Assembly (NCBI GenBank): GCA_037044905.1
Contig: JBAOKB010000100.1
Location: 50,479-114,478 of the forward strand
Source: Hortaea werneckii
Taxonomy: Eukaryota > Ascomycota > Dothideomycetes > Mycosphaerellales > Teratosphaeriaceae
Direction of reading: 5' to 3'
DNA length: 64,000 nt
Position numbers and translations under genes: made by a program. The first letter of the stretch is position 1, and every line of letters begins with the position of its first letter. Positions 62,958 through 64,000 of this stretch are shown here, one piece after another. Below the pieces are notes generated by a model. The model saw nothing but the letters and a program-made list of their open reading frames with translations. It ran no database searches and was not told the origin of the DNA.

Positions 62958-64000
62958 ATGACGGGGCTTCTTTCGACCTTGCCTCTCTTCCCCCATCTCG
63001 GCAAGCTAGTATCCATCCACTCGACGACGATGTGGGATCGCGCCGCTCCACACCACCTGTACCACCAGGTTTTGAGGCGCTTGCCAACGAAAGCCGCCGC
63101 TCCACCCCTTCCATCCCACCTGGATTTTCCAAGCCGACCGCCTTGCCACCGCATTTGGAAGACGATACCGGCTCTAGACCGACGTCTAGGCCTAGCAGTC
63201 GAGCAAGTCTACGACGACAGGTCAGCAATCAAGTCATTCCTGCATTACCGTTGCGGCCGGGCACGCCGGGGAGAGTCAGCACACCAGGAAAGCAGGCTAC
63301 GGAAGGGAAAGATGGGAAGGACAGCAAAGATGAACTCAAGGCTGAATCTACCACCAAAGACTTGAAAAATGAGCCTTCTTTCCCTGAGACTCCTACCAAA
63401 GCTTCGAAGTCTAAGGCCAAGCATCCAGATGCTCCGTTGGGTGCTGAGAAGACACTCGCCCCGATTGGCGAGAAGACTGCTGTTCAGTCTGCTGAGAAAG
63501 CAACGCCGGCTGCTTCTGAAGAAAAGACTGCTCCTGCTCCCGAGAAGAAGGATGCACCTACAGATAAGAAAGCTTCCGAGGACACGCCCCCTGTCACCCC
63601 GGCAAAGACGGGACCTCCTCCGAAGTCTAAAAAGGATGTCGTTCCTGCGCCTGAGTCGAACAAGGTTGAAAAACAATCGCAGGCTTCACAGTCGTCAGCA
63701 GCACAGACCGCTGGTCCAAATCAGACAGGCGAGTCAAGCACGACGAAAGCTGGCCCGAATGAGGCAGAGGCGAAGAAGGATGAAAAGGACAAGAGAAAAC
63801 ATCCTGGTAAGCTTGATATCACTGCCGCAGTGGACAAGCGCGATGAGGCAAATGCTGCTGCTGCGTCTAAGATTGCTTCTGCAGAGACTGCAACACCCGG
63901 CAAGGCTCCACAAAGAAGTACGTCGCAGGCGCCAAAGCCCGCAGAGAGCCCAAGTGTTGCCTCGCCATCTGTTCGAGAGAAGGCGCCAAGAACGCTGCGT
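62958..64000 (+). CDS. Partial Lys/Pro/Ala/Glu-rich protein, possible NOT4 C-terminal part
   Basis: An exon open to the right edge. The acceptor at 62957 precedes frame AT-GAC-GGG (phase 1), reading (x)DGASFDLASLPPSRQASIHP, then RRSTPPVPPGFEALANESRR, STPSIPPGFSKPTALPPHLE, and long low-complexity stretches of EKT/APEKKD/SASE type, KHPGKLDITAAVDKRD, and a last visible KAPRTLR. The frame has no ATG at its start and upstream is stopped at 62942, so an exon must precede it. From memory, filamentous-fungal NOT4 models contain VPPGF, PGKLDI and PRTLR segments after the region ending in GGRW-like sequence. That suggests one gene, but I could not find a good phase-1 donor near 62340. Truncated at the window edge. 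Confidence 0.6.

Noticed and set aside
1..64000. Transposons, CRISPR arrays, telomere repeats or RIP-like AT-rich islands
   Set aside because: None seen: no transposase or reverse-transcriptase frame, no regularly spaced direct repeats, no TTAGGG arrays, no long AT-rich block.

Overview
The window is nuclear DNA of a filamentous ascomycete (Pezizomycotina). Genes are dense and lie on both strands. Introns are short (about 50-230 nt) with GTRNGT-type donors and CTAAC-like branch points. Protein signatures are ascomycete: a PSTAIRE Cdk1, SLM1-like, BFR2, MED7 and NOT4 with fungal architecture, and plant-wall and microbial-wall glycoside hydrolases. A Dothideomycete such as Capnodiales would fit, but that rank is inference from general protein character. 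There is no sign of bacterial operons, CRISPR, phage or an intact transposon.

Layout. 0.8-8 kb: an accessory, leftward block with a large secreted GH106-like glycoside hydrolase, a GH28 exo-pectinase and an NmrA-like NAD(P)-binding protein. 9-21 kb: housekeeping genes, namely an SLM1-like BAR/PH protein, Cdk1, RAD4/XPC, branched-chain 2-oxoacid dehydrogenase E1 alpha and, divergent from it, COQ5. 21.8-33.5 kb: mixed genes, namely a P450, a Cys-rich/FAD-oxidoreductase two-module protein, a chromate transporter, a DUF1295/steroid-reductase-like membrane protein and a secreted GH95 alpha-fucosidase. 34-46 kb: BFR2, a small secreted lectin-like protein, an Arg/Asp-rich disordered protein with an ordered tail, MsrB, a GH25 muramidase and an amidase. 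47.2 kb: tRNA-Ile(AAU) with a 66-nt intron. 49-64 kb: a multi-pass membrane protein with a CA microsatellite in intron 1, a PAP2 lipid phosphatase divergent from MED7, a small Cys-rich orphan, two tandem frameshifted BTB genes, a vacuolar-type MFS transporter, complex I 30-kDa subunit divergent from NOT4, and a partial Lys/Pro/Ala-rich gene at the right edge that may be the NOT4 C-terminal extension.

Functional threads. GH106-like, GH28 and GH95 could act together on pectin side chains and fucosylated glycans, and GH25 acts on bacterial wall. BCKDH E1 alpha, COQ5, the complex I subunit and possibly MsrB are mitochondrial. Most gene models below were extended past the single open frames by finding splice sites that restore the frame; the exon lengths of the complete models add up to whole codons.

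The observations I think most worth following: a polarity of synonymous codon use inside many genes (C-ending codons switching to G-ending toward the 3' end on the coding strand, on both strands of the chromosome); two neighbouring BTB paralogues each broken by single-base frameshifts; a Cys-rich module joined to a FAD oxidoreductase; acidic Gly-Phe repeats at the C-terminus of RAD4 with a potential RNA G-quadruplex in its 3' flank; and a 92-residue orphan with a near-Zn2Cys6 spacing. I found no single obviously new multi-gene system.
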